Origin: Cytobacillus oceanisediminis
GTDB lineage: Bacteria; Bacillota; Bacilli; Bacillales; Cytobacillaceae
Direction of reading: 5' to 3'
DNA: 64,000 nt
NCBI RefSeq assembly: GCF_003182355.1
Contig: NZ_QGTW01000001.1
Span: forward strand, 434,001-498,000
Made by a program: the position numbers and the translations under genes. The notes under the pieces are model-generated. The model searched no databases. It saw nothing but the letters and a program-made list of their open reading frames with translations, and had not been told where the DNA came from. This document shows positions 53,129 to 61,059 of the stretch, one piece after another (position 1 is the stretch's first letter; each line of letters starts with the position of its first letter).

Positions 53129-53158
53129 AAAACCTCACCTTTTTCTTTAACATATTCA

Positions 53159-53177
53159 AATTGTAACTTTTACAATT
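53159..53177. promoter_or_regulatory. Candidate operator AATTGTAA-N3-TTACAATT
   Basis: A perfect 8-bp dyad with a 3-base centre, 31-49 bases upstream of the MDR dehydrogenase start and in the 350-bp region shared by two divergent operons. The position fits a repressor site at the minus-strand promoter. A TATACT -10-like word near 53431 may belong to the plus-strand operon. No regulator gene is adjacent. Confidence 0.45.
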
Positions 53178-53477
53178 CTTTTACTTTTTATTCATGTATT
53201 TGATATATATGGAAAGTAGATTAAAGAAAAAATCTATAAGTTTTGAGTAGAAATGAAGAAATCAACCAAAATAAATACAGGTAATGAAAAAAAATCCGTA
53301 ATGCTGCCATAAGGCAGGTGAAAACGAATTCATATCATGGTATTACATTCAATATTCACACTGGAAAAAGGATGAATAAGAGAGTGGATTGAAAAAATGG
53401 GGAATTAATTTATAAATTTTTTCACGCAGGGCTATACTAATTATTGTTTTCCAAATATATCAATACTTGGAAGTGTA

Positions 53478-54071
53478 ATGAAAATGCTTCATTCTATACT
53501 AAAACCTGTTGCGAAATTATTTATACAATTAAAATTTCGCATTCAAATCATTGGATTGGAGAATATTCCTTCTAATACTCCGCTGATTGTGGCTGCGAAC
53601 CATGTGAGCAACTATGACCCTATCCTGCTATCTTGTATGTTTGATTGGAAAATTCATTTTATGGCAAAAGCCGAATTATTTCGTAATTTTTTTTCAAAAT
53701 GGTTTTTTACCAGTGTATATGCTTTTCCGGTCGATCGCCAAAGCGGAATTGCTATACGCCCTATACGCCAAGCACTTGCGATTATAAATACCGGAAAAGT
53801 TTTTGGTATTTTTCCGGAGGGAAAAAGGTGTAAAAATGGTGAAATGGTTCAGCCTAAAAAAGGAGTAGCTTTTATCGCAGCTAAAACGAATGCCCCTATC
53901 CTTCCGATTGCAATTATTGGGGTGAAAAAAGGGATTCGGCCACCGCTAAAAATTGTGATTGGACCACAAGTAAATGTTTGTCAATTAGACAACTCCGATT
54001 ATACTTCTCTTTCTCTATATGTTATGGACCAGATCAATGATTTAGAGTTAAAGCATTCAATGAATAGCTAA
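53478..54071 (+). CDS. Lysophospholipid acyltransferase (PlsC-like)
   Basis: A 197-residue acyltransferase: motif I N-H-V-S-N-Y-D-P near residue 42 (H and D catalytic pair), motif II V-D-R-Q-S near 88, motif III F-P-E-G-K-R near 114 and motif IV I-L-P-I-A near 138. No long membrane segment beyond the N-terminal helix. First gene of a three-gene operon with two lipid kinases. It should acylate a lyso-lipid using acyl-ACP or acyl-CoA. Separate from the PlsY copy at 29464. Confidence 0.85.
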   Translation: MKMLHSILKPVAKLFIQLKFRIQIIGLENIPSNTPLIVAANHVSNYDPILLSCMFDWKIHFMAKAELFRNFFSKWFFTSVYAFPVDRQSGIAIRPIRQALAIINTGKVFGIFPEGKRCKNGEMVQPKKGVAFIAAKTNAPILPIAIIGVKKGIRPPLKIVIGPQVNVCQLDNSDYTSLSLYVMDQINDLELKHSMNS

Positions 54072-54089
54072 CTAAAAAAGAGGTTTTTC

Positions 54090-54992
54090 ATGATGTCTCA
54101 CAAACAGGCTTTAATCATATATAACCCATTGTCAGGGAAACGAAAAAAACATAGTGCATTTCCGATATTACTAAATAAACTCTCAGAAATAGGTTATCAT
54201 TTAACGGTTAATGAGCTAAATGAGGTTAATTACATGAATAACCCGATTAGAAAGGCTTGTACACAAAAATGGGATGCAATATTCATTGCAGGAGGGGACG
54301 GAACAGTAAATCAAACCATTCAATTTCTGGCAGAAGAAGAGTTTAGACCAAATGTTGGAGTGTTCCCCTTTGGCACGAGTAATGAATTTGCAAAGTTCAT
54401 GAGAGTTCCAAGCAATATTATTGATGTTGTTTCAATTATTGAGTCAGGGTGCATAACTCCTGTAGACCTTGGAAAGTTTGGAAACCGATACTTTATAAAC
54501 ATTGCGGCTGCTGGCTGGCTGGCAGATATTACATATGAAACCCCTCCTTTTCTTAAATCTAAATTTGGTGAATTAGCCTATTGTCTATATTTCTTTAAAA
54601 AACTTTTATTCAAAAAGCCATCAGATAACATCTCAATAAATATTTCTGATACTGTATTTTCTGATCTTTCCTTATTTTTAATTATGAATGGAAACTCTGT
54701 TGGTCCATTAGAAAGACTCATCGACGAAAAGATATGTGACGACGGGTATTTCCATCTTCTAACGTATAAAAAAACCACTCGAATCAAACTGTTATTTCAC
54801 TTATTTGCGAAATTGCTTAATCTATCTAAAGATCTTTCAATCATTCAACATACAAAAATAAATGAAGCTGACTTTATGCTGCCTGAGTCAATTTCATTAA
54901 ATCTTGATGGTGAACTGGCAAGTGTAAATAGCTCTTATTTTCAAGTTCTGCCTCAGCATCTTAATGTATTTGGCTCTAATAAAAATAATTAA
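54090..54992 (+). CDS. Diacylglycerol-kinase-family lipid kinase (first copy)
   Basis: A 300-residue DagK/YegS-type kinase. I-Y-N-P-L-S-G-K near residue 10, the nucleotide loop G-G-D-G-T-V-N-Q near 69, P-F-G-T-S-N-E-F-A near 92 and L-D-G-E-L in the last part are the family motifs. Usual N in GTxN-D-x is present, but the usual D after N is E here (S-N-E). It starts 18 bases after plsC. It phosphorylates a lipid hydroxyl such as diacylglycerol. The next gene is a second, more canonical copy, so the two may act on different lipids. Confidence 0.85.
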   Translation: MMSHKQALIIYNPLSGKRKKHSAFPILLNKLSEIGYHLTVNELNEVNYMNNPIRKACTQKWDAIFIAGGDGTVNQTIQFLAEEEFRPNVGVFPFGTSNEFAKFMRVPSNIIDVVSIIESGCITPVDLGKFGNRYFINIAAAGWLADITYETPPFLKSKFGELAYCLYFFKKLLFKKPSDNISINISDTVFSDLSLFLIMNGNSVGPLERLIDEKICDDGYFHLLTYKKTTRIKLLFHLFAKLLNLSKDLSIIQHTKINEADFMLPESISLNLDGELASVNSSYFQVLPQHLNVFGSNKNN

Positions 54993-55060
54993 ACCCCTGT
55001 TTTGTATAGTCATACTTCAAAAAGGAGATAAATAATAAAAATTATGGATAGGTGAGATCA

Positions 55061-55948
55061 GTGTACGGATTTATTGTGAATAAAACATCGGGAAATGGAA
55101 AAGCGCTTAGGATTTGGAAAAAAATCGAAAAAATTATTCAGGAAAAAAAAGTCTCATTCAGTGTTCGATTTACTCAGAAACCAAAACATGCTACTTCACT
55201 GGTTCAGGAACTGATTCAAAAAGAAAAAGCAGCAGTAATTATTGCAGTAGGAGGTGATGGAACTATTCATGAAGTGGTTAATGGATTAGCCGGTACAACT
55301 ACTCCATTAGGGATTATTCCAGCTGGATCGGGAAATGATTTTTCAAGAGGGTTAGGTATTCCGCTTAAGTACGATAAAGCCTTAGAACGCATCTTGAAAG
55401 GGAAACCTAAAACAATTGATATAGGATATGCAAATTCCCGATATTTTTGTACGGTAGCAGGAATAGGATTTGATGGGGAAGTAGCCCGGACGACGAATGG
55501 TTCATTTTATAAAAAGTTCCTTAATTTCTTTCGCATAGGTCAAATCTCATACGTGATCAGTGCGATCATTGTATTGTTTCGTTATAAGCCACAGGAGATA
55601 TCCTTCATGATAGACAAAAAGCTGCATAAGCTTTCAAACGTATGGTTAATTGCAGTAGCCAATTTACCCTATTATGGCGGTGGGCTTGTCATTTGTCCGA
55701 AGGCGGAAAGCAATGATGGATTATTTGAAATATGTATTGTTCAAGGACTAACTAAATGGGAATTTATAAGGATGTTCCCTCGAGTATATAAAGGAAACCA
55801 CACCTCTTCCCCTTCTATTACGATAGTAAAAGGGAAAGAGGTGGAAATTTATGCACCAACTCCATTGCTGTTGCATGGGGATGGGGAAATGCTCGGCCAT
55901 ACTCCCGCCCGAATTAGAATTGAGCCAACTGCATTAAACGTAATTTAA
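55061..55948 (+). CDS. Diacylglycerol-kinase-family lipid kinase (second copy)
   Basis: A 295-residue DagK/YegS-type kinase with N-K-T-S-G near residue 7, G-G-D-G-T-I-H-E-V near 64, P-A-G-S-G-N-D-F-S-R near 87, and the late H-G-D-G-E. It starts at GTG 55061 (AGGTGA 5 bases upstream). It follows the first kinase after about 70 bases and ends the operon with a long terminator. The S-G-N-D signature is canonical here, unlike in the first copy. Confidence 0.85.
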   Translation: MYGFIVNKTSGNGKALRIWKKIEKIIQEKKVSFSVRFTQKPKHATSLVQELIQKEKAAVIIAVGGDGTIHEVVNGLAGTTTPLGIIPAGSGNDFSRGLGIPLKYDKALERILKGKPKTIDIGYANSRYFCTVAGIGFDGEVARTTNGSFYKKFLNFFRIGQISYVISAIIVLFRYKPQEISFMIDKKLHKLSNVWLIAVANLPYYGGGLVICPKAESNDGLFEICIVQGLTKWEFIRMFPRVYKGNHTSSPSITIVKGKEVEIYAPTPLLLHGDGEMLGHTPARIRIEPTALNVI

Positions 55949-55956
55949 GAGTTGAA

Positions 55957-56004
55957 CCAAAAATCCTTTATTTCATGCTTATGCAAGAAATAAAGGATTT
56001 TTGG
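55957..56004. terminator. Very long perfect hairpin, bidirectional terminator
   Basis: An 18-bp perfect stem (CCAAAAATCCTTTATTTC and its complement) around ATGCTTATGCAA, with T runs on both sides. It ends the plsC-dagK-dagK operon on the plus strand and the 34-residue peptide gene on the minus strand. Confidence 0.9.
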
Positions 56005-56023
56005 TTTTTAATAGAAATTATAA

Positions 56024-56128
56024 TTATTTCTTATTCATTTCTTCTAAAGCCTCTTTATAATCGAATTCAACTAAAGCCACGATCATTTGGTTTATAGTTT
56101 TAATCAAAAGTTTAATGAATTCAATCAT
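56024..56128 (-). CDS. 34-residue amphipathic peptide
   Basis: M-I-E-F-I-K-L-L-I-K-T-I-N-Q-M-I-V-A-L-V-E-F-D-Y-K-E-A-L-E-E-M-N-K-K, given here as short blocks: residues 1-20 place Ile/Leu/Val on one face and Lys/Asn/Gln/Glu on the other, and the tail is charged. AAAGGAGG stands 7 bases before the ATG and a strong terminator lies 20 bases past the stop. Such peptides resemble phenol-soluble modulins, leaderless bacteriocins or type I toxins in character, but no family match is claimed. Confidence 0.55.
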   Translation of the reverse strand: MIEFIKLLIKTINQMIVALVEFDYKEALEEMNKK

Positions 56129-56255
56129 TTAAATGCCTCCTTTCAAATTTTTGAGAAGGGTTTTCTCCTTAAAAACCCTGGAATTAAAATTAATTTACAC
56201 AAAAAGGTATTCTGTTATTCAGATTTTCATTGCAAAATGTTTTGACGAATTTAAA

Positions 56256-56279
56256 AATGCCCACCTAAAGGTGAGCATT
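56256..56279 (-). terminator. Rho-independent terminator of a possible tiny transcript
   Basis: AATGC-CACCT/AGGTG-GCATT stem (one mismatch, 2-base loop) with TTTTTAAA on the minus strand. Just upstream on that strand, 56310-56348 can encode a 12-residue peptide (M-D-N-I-A-F-G-K-P-N-F-E) behind AAAGG. The unit could be a small RNA or a micropeptide gene. Confidence 0.5.
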
Positions 56280-56384
56280 AAAGAACTATCTATTCTTGAG
56301 AGGTTCTAATTATTCAAAATTTGGTTTTCCAAAGGCGATATTATCCATTTTATTCAACCTTTTATAAAATTGTAGATAAAGAAA

Positions 56385-56413
56385 AAACCCTTGCCAGTTT
56401 TTTAGCAAGGTTT
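56385..56413 (-). terminator. Rho-independent terminator
   Basis: AAACCCTTGC/GCAAGGTTT stem with one bulge, then TTTTTTC on the minus strand, 10 bases after the metallophosphoesterase gene. Confidence 0.8.
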
Positions 56414-56423
56414 ATTAAATTCA

Positions 56424-57239
56424 CTATGAAATTTCATGGTATGTGATTTCAGGACGGCTGCCAATACGGATATTTACTCCGGTTTGGCCAAGACCTTCAC
56501 TTATATAAAAAGGTTTTCCACCGTGATAATGCAGCCCTTTGACCATCTTCATCCGTACAAGTTTACCCATTTTAATCAAATGATAAGGCTTTGGCCAGTG
56601 AATTTGTCCTCCATGAAAATGGCCGGATAACAAGTAATCGAATTGCACATTCTCCATTTCAAGAACAACATTTGGATCATGCGTTAACACTAAATTATAC
56701 CCCTCGGGAACTCCCTCATAGGCCTTCTTGACATCACTATGTTTAGTGCTGTAATTATCGATTCCGATTATATTTAAATTCTCCCCATCAACATGAATGG
56801 TGAAATGCTCGTTTTGAAGCGTTTTACATCCATTTATCTCTAATGTTTTTTTCAAATTTTCAAAGTTTTTTCCTTTTAAAATGTAATCATGATTTCCAAA
56901 CACTGCAAAAATACCATACTGAGGGTTAAGTTTTTTCAGTACTTGAAGATAAGCAGAAAGCTTAGGAATGCTTCGTTTACGGTCAAGGAAATCTCCCGTA
57001 AGGGCAATGAGATCAATTGGCTGTTCTGAAACCATTTTATATAATTCATCGGGGTTAATCGAAATATTTTCAAGATGCATATCAGATAGGTGAAGAATCT
57101 TTAAATTTTTCCCAGACTCTTTAAGATGTGGACGAGAAACGGAAATTGTATTTATTGTCACTTTCTTTGTGTTTTTATTTGCTATTAATAATATATAACC
57201 TAAAATAACAGAAAAAGTTAGAATAAAAAATAATACCAT
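56424..57239 (-). CDS. Membrane-anchored metallophosphoesterase (YkuE/LpxG-like)
   Basis: A 271-residue protein with one N-terminal membrane helix, then a calcineurin-like domain: L-S-D-M-H-L near residue 51, T-G-D-F-L-D-R near 80, F-G-N-H-D-Y near 114, L-T-H-D-P near 188 and G-H-F-H-G-G-Q near 208. The helix and domain order match YkuE and UDP-diacylglucosamine pyrophosphatase-like enzymes. A phospholipid- or nucleotide-type substrate is inferred. ATG at 57239. It lies beyond the lipid kinases but is transcribed in the opposite direction. Confidence 0.85.
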   Translation of the reverse strand: MVLFFILTFSVILGYILLIANKNTKKVTINTISVSRPHLKESGKNLKILHLSDMHLENISINPDELYKMVSEQPIDLIALTGDFLDRKRSIPKLSAYLQVLKKLNPQYGIFAVFGNHDYILKGKNFENLKKTLEINGCKTLQNEHFTIHVDGENLNIIGIDNYSTKHSDVKKAYEGVPEGYNLVLTHDPNVVLEMENVQFDYLLSGHFHGGQIHWPKPYHLIKMGKLVRMKMVKGLHYHGGKPFYISEGLGQTGVNIRIGSRPEITYHEIS

Positions 57240-57517
57240 CGTAATATCCCCTCCCTCCTTAAAAAGTATAATAGGAATGAGAGAATAGTCCTAGTGGTAT
57301 TTAAAGGAAATCCATAAACTGTCTTTTTTACATCTTAAATAAGCTGCTCTTGGCATTTTTTTCACAAACAGATTTAAAATGTATTTATCAATTTTGAATC
57401 GGAAATGCTACTTTTAGGAATAAGATTAATAAAATTTTTGAAAATTGGACTGCCGAATTTGAAATAACCAGTCATTCCCCACTTATTAAATAAAAATCTG
57501 TATAGAGGAGGAAACAT

Positions 57518-57997
57518 ATGTCTGAACATCCAATTCAAGGACTAATGACAGCTGCCATGGAAAACTTGAAAGAAATGGTGGACGTTAACACCATTATAGG
57601 TGACCCTGTTGAAACCCCTGATGGCAGCGTGATATTAACCGTTTCTAAGGTTGGATTCGGATTTGCAGCAGGCGGGAGCGATTTTAAGCTTAATGGAGAT
57701 CCAAGTTACAGTGGTCAAGGGCAATCAAAGGGACAACCTTTTGGTGGAGGAAGCGGAGGCGGTGTTTCTATTACCCCCATTGCCTTCTTAATTGTGAATT
57801 CCAATGAAATACAGATGGTTCATTTGGATGAAAGTACGCATTTATATGAAAAAATACTCGATCTAGCCCCTCAAGCAGTAGATAAGATTCAGCAGATGTT
57901 CAATAAGAACGGAAATATAAATAATGGCCAGAACCAACAGAATCAAAGCCGTAACCTGCAAAATTATAATGGACCAAAGCAGGACTTAAATCTGTAA
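57518..57997 (+). CDS. gerW: GerW family sporulation protein (YtfJ)
   Basis: A 159-residue protein: L-M-T-A-A-M-E-N-L-K-E-M-V-D-V-N-T-I-I-G near residue 9, G-S-V-I-L-T-V-S-K-V-G-F-G-F-A-A-G-G near 36, the Gly-rich G-G-G-S-G-G-G-V-S-I-T-P near 76, and an Asn/Gln-rich tail. GerW (YtfJ) of B. subtilis is needed for germination with L-alanine. GAGGAGG precedes the ATG. Monocistronic. Confidence 0.9.
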   Translation: MSEHPIQGLMTAAMENLKEMVDVNTIIGDPVETPDGSVILTVSKVGFGFAAGGSDFKLNGDPSYSGQGQSKGQPFGGGSGGGVSITPIAFLIVNSNEIQMVHLDESTHLYEKILDLAPQAVDKIQQMFNKNGNINNGQNQQNQSRNLQNYNGPKQDLNL

Positions 57998-58243
57998 GTG
58001 AAGAAACAAGATCCCTCTGCTATAGGAAAAGAAAAGTACAGCAGGAGGAATCGTCATTTCCTACATATCCTGAAAACACAGGAGAAGAGATTAATTTTAG
58101 TTCATTATGCCTACTGTCATGTATTTTTCCACAGACAGGAATATAGCATTTTTTGTATACTTTAGCTGTTTTTGGAATACATAATCAAACCTCTTTCTCC
58201 TTACTCTAATACTGTTGTTCAAATATTAGAAGGAATTATATCT

Positions 58244-58391
58244 ATGACAGTAAACAGTGATGTCATGCAAACGCTGGACGGATTAAAAAGCGCATAAGCC
58301 AGTATCGAAACTTTTTCACTTGCTGCAGATAACCAAGAAGCAAAACAGCTTTACAGAAATGGTAGCAGCTAACAGAAGTCGTATGCTTTAA
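58244..58391 (+). pseudogene. DUF1657 protein remnant
   Basis: The frame M-T-V-N-S-D-V-M-Q-T-L-D-G-L-K-S-A, then TAA, then A-S-I-E-T-F-S-L-A-A-D-N-Q-E-A-K-Q-L-Y, matches the first part of DUF1657 (in intact members the stop position is Gln). The frame then breaks and the C-terminus is lost. GAAGGAA precedes the ATG. DUF1657 genes normally accompany DUF421 and SpoVA-type genes, none of which is present here. The gap 57998-58467 has nothing else. Confidence 0.75.
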
Positions 58392-58467
58392 ATTGAAAAT
58401 ACAAATTCCGTATCATTATCCGTTCTGATATAAGCAACGGAAATATTTAAAAGTGCAGGTGCTTTCA

Positions 58468-59046
58468 TTGCAATTATCACCTAGAATATATCATTCATTT
58501 GTTCGGCCGAAATGGTTTACAAAGGTCTATATTCAAAATAAGATTCAACAGCATTTTGATTTTGCAGATAAAAAAGTGCTGGATTTTGGCGCAGGTACAG
58601 GGGCAAATTGTACTTTATGTTCGCCAGATCATTATTTTGGGATTGATCCTGATTCACATAGAATTAACTTTGCCAAGCGGCTATATGTTCCGTACCGGTT
58701 TGAAATATTAACAGGAAATCAACTTCCCGCAGAGGATAAGAGCTTTGACTTTGTATTAATTATCGCTGTCCTACACCACATTCCGCCAGAAATGATCCAA
58801 GGCTATGTAAAGGAATTTAAAAGGATTTTAAAGCCGGGAGGAAGAATTATCGCAATTGAACCATGCTTTTTTGAAAAATCTCCAATCTGCAACTGGTTTA
58901 TGAAAGTTAATGATAAAGGTGATTATATCCAAAAAGAAGATGTTTATCTAAAATACTTTACGGAGGAAAACTTTCAGTGCAGCGTGCTTAAAAAATTTAA
59001 AAAATGCTTTTTTTACAATGAACTTTATTTTACAGCCATTCTTTAG
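58468..59046 (+). CDS. Class I SAM-dependent methyltransferase
   Basis: A 192-residue Rossmann methyltransferase: V-L-D-F-G-A-G-T-G-A-N (SAM motif I) near residue 38, G-I-D-P-D in motif II, L-P-A-E-D-K-S-F-D-F-V near 85, V-L-H-H-I-P after it and L-K-P-G-G-R-I-I-A-I-E near 123. The start is TTG 58468, with AGGTG 6 bases upstream. Of the Methyltransf_11 type; the substrate is unknown. Cys/Phe-rich C-terminus. Confidence 0.8.
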   Translation: MQLSPRIYHSFVRPKWFTKVYIQNKIQQHFDFADKKVLDFGAGTGANCTLCSPDHYFGIDPDSHRINFAKRLYVPYRFEILTGNQLPAEDKSFDFVLIIAVLHHIPPEMIQGYVKEFKRILKPGGRIIAIEPCFFEKSPICNWFMKVNDKGDYIQKEDVYLKYFTEENFQCSVLKKFKKCFFYNELYFTAIL

Positions 59047-59201
59047 TTAATTTGTGAAGACATAAAGTTCTCCATTTGAGAGTAATTTTTAGGGTGTTTT
59101 TAACACACATTTGGGCTCTTAGTGGGCAGAACTTGTTTATTGAAGACGTTAATTTTCACCAAAATGGATAGAACTGTTTTAGCGAATATGGCCGAAGACT
59201 T

Positions 59202-59512
59202 TTATAAGATTTTGTTTTCTTCTTGATAACGCATCTGCTTTTGTAATTTGATGAAGTCATCAGTTGTTACATGATTTCCATCATCTAAGCTTATGGAGGA
59301 ATACCTCTTAATCCATTTGTAGATTGTTACTTCAGATACGCCATATTCGCTAATTAAACCTTTTACTGCATTACCAGAACAATAGAGATCAACCACCATC
59401 TATTTGAAATCCTCATTAAATTTTTTTCTTACAATTTTGATTCCCCATAAGGACACTTTTCATTTTCATCTTAGTCAAATATGTAAAAACTTAACTAAAA
59501 TGTGTCCATGGA
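59202..59512 (-). mobile_element. IS3-family remnant (OrfA part and inverted end sequences)
   Basis: Bases 59202-59399 encode V-D-L-Y-C-S-G-N-A-V-K-G-L-I-S-E-Y-G-V-S-E-V-T-I-Y-K-W-I-K in pieces, the HTH of IS3/IS150-type OrfA. The codon before is TAG where intact proteins have Gln, after K-F-N-E-D-F-K. OrfB is missing. Outside it, GGACACTTTT (59452) and AAAATGTGTCC (59500) face each other like two IS3 ends. The remainder to 59885 holds no recognised gene. Confidence 0.65.
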
Positions 59513-59885
59513 AATATACCTTTTTTGAAGAAATTTATCTTCCTAGATTAATTTCTTTTAAAGGCAATTTTCCAGGACACAAAAGATTCCAACCTAATGG
59601 TTCACCTTTGAATTCCACTTGTGTTTCAGAAACAAGATTATAGCTGAAGATAAGACTGATTACTTATTTTCCCGCATCTACTTTTGAAATGACATCATTT
59701 TGCTTTAGTTCGTGGACCCTGGACAAGGCACAATCATTGTTCTGATTTTTAGCCTTTGGATTAATCTTTGTGCTGCTAAGCGTAATCTATACAACGTAAA
59801 TTGCACTAGCGTTCGTGAACTCGGGCGAATGAGCAAAAGGGTAGCCTTGATGAGCCGAAATAGTTCAAGTGTGGCTGGGATTCGT

Positions 59886-60512
59886 TTACTTCAATTCCCC
59901 TTCATGAATGCCTGGCCGTTTTCTCAACCGACTGCGCCATTTCAAAAGGAGAAAAATAGCTATCGTACAACACAAGACTATTAAGATGAACTTCAAAAAA
60001 TGTTCTACCCAAGTAAAAACAAGCTGCCATTGATTACCAAATACATAACCGATACCGATAAATATGGATACCCATAAGGCTGACCCTGTATAGGCATATA
60101 ATGCAAAGGTCCGATATGGAACATGAATGATGCCCGCAAAGTAGCTGTTAAACTGTCTGACACCGGGCAAGAAGAAACCAAAAAGAAGCATTTTGTTTCC
60201 GTATTTCTCATAAGTTATTTTTGTTTTCTTCAAATATTTTGGCTTCAAAAACAGCCATTTACCATATTTTTCTATTAGTGGCATCCCCAACTTGTTTCCA
60301 ATCCAATACGTTGTCGTTATACCTAGCACCGCTCCAGAATACGCCGCAGCTAGAGCTGGTAGAAGATCGAGAACATTTTTGTAGGATAAATATCCGGTGT
60401 ATGCAAGAGTCGAGTTTCCAGGAGGTATCGGAAGAGCAATTAATTCCATGGGCAGACCGATCAACAACACTAAATATCCATATTGAGCAAACAAACGTTC
60501 AACGATTTCCAT
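59886..60512 (-). CDS. DedA-family (SNARE-associated) membrane protein
   Basis: A 208-residue protein with five or six hydrophobic segments. L-P-I-P-P-G-N-S near residue 27 (E-x-P-x-P-x-E region), the G-x-x-x-x-G-Y-W-I-G-N-K-L-G near 66, and F-F-L-P-G-V-R-Q-F-N-S-Y-F-A-G near 114 (the F/L-x-x-x-R-x-x-x-x-x-x-x-G motif) fit DedA. Some members are undecaprenyl phosphate or phosphatidylethanolamine flippases. ATG 60512. Monocistronic. Confidence 0.85.
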   Translation of the reverse strand: MEIVERLFAQYGYLVLLIGLPMELIALPIPPGNSTLAYTGYLSYKNVLDLLPALAAAYSGAVLGITTTYWIGNKLGMPLIEKYGKWLFLKPKYLKKTKITYEKYGNKMLLFGFFLPGVRQFNSYFAGIIHVPYRTFALYAYTGSALWVSIFIGIGYVFGNQWQLVFTWVEHFLKFILIVLCCTIAIFLLLKWRSRLRKRPGIHEGELK

Positions 60513-60727
60513 AAAATCTCCTCATTCCTGCCTGCCTTATTCATTTGTTTGATAGAGGATAAACAAGATTAAACATTTCTATATTAAGTCCTATATCCTT
60601 ATTGTTAGTTAATTATTTGACTTTATACAAAAATGCTGTCAGACATCGCAGGTGGACAAAGGTTCTTTTGTTTGTGGTGCCTGACAACCTAACCATAAAG
60701 ATAAACAAACCATTATCTTGTCTTATT

Positions 60728-60795
60728 AATCTGGCCCTTTTCGTGAAAAAAGACACTTTCCATATTTCAGAAAAGCGCCCGATTCTTGAATATCC
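60728..60795. repeat. Intergenic repeat with ATCTGGCCCTTTTC end
   Basis: The block ATCTGGCCCTTTTCGTGAAAAAAGACACTTT...AAAAGCGCCCGATTCTTGAA has an outer GGGCC/GGGCG dyad. The 14-mer ATCTGGCCCTTTTC returns at 63983-63996 at the right edge, with the same flanking order. I recall related blocks between genes in Bacillus. Confidence 0.5.
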
Positions 60796-60864
60796 TAATA
60801 CATAATGTTTGCAGACTGTCCAACATAAATTCTTCTTCAGATGTTGTATTTCCTCCAATAAATT

Positions 60865-60987
60865 CTAATGAAACCTGATACCTTTGTTATATAGATTTAT
60901 AACACGCTCTATCCCTTCCGTACGTAGCGAATAAAAAAGGATTGCAGCTGCAATCCCGCCATAGAACATTAGTAATACAGATACCAC
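60865..60987 (-). CDS. Possible 40-residue single-helix membrane protein
   Basis: Starts at GTG 60987 behind GGGTGAGGG. V-V-S-V-L-L-M-F-Y-G-G-I-A-A-A-I-L-F-Y is a clear membrane helix, followed by a cytosolic R-T-E-G-I-E-R-V-I-N-L-Y-N-K-G-I-R. It is too small for confident calling and no family is recognised. Otherwise the 550-bp gap 60513-61059 holds only the repeat at 60728. Confidence 0.35.
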   Translation of the reverse strand: MVSVLLMFYGGIAAAILFYSLRTEGIERVINLYNKGIRFH

Positions 60988-61059
60988 CTGCCCTCACCCC
61001 TGCCAGAGATGTGCTCTCCCTCCGTTGTTAGTTTCACTGCCTCAAAAGTTTCGGAATGA

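Noticed and set aside
59712..59984. 90-codon plus-strand frame
   Set aside because: No family recognised, overlaps the DedA 3' end and has no ribosome site; left as unexplained.
60602..60858. Two opposing frames of 67 and 81 codons
   Set aside because: They span an intergenic repeat and lack ribosome sites.
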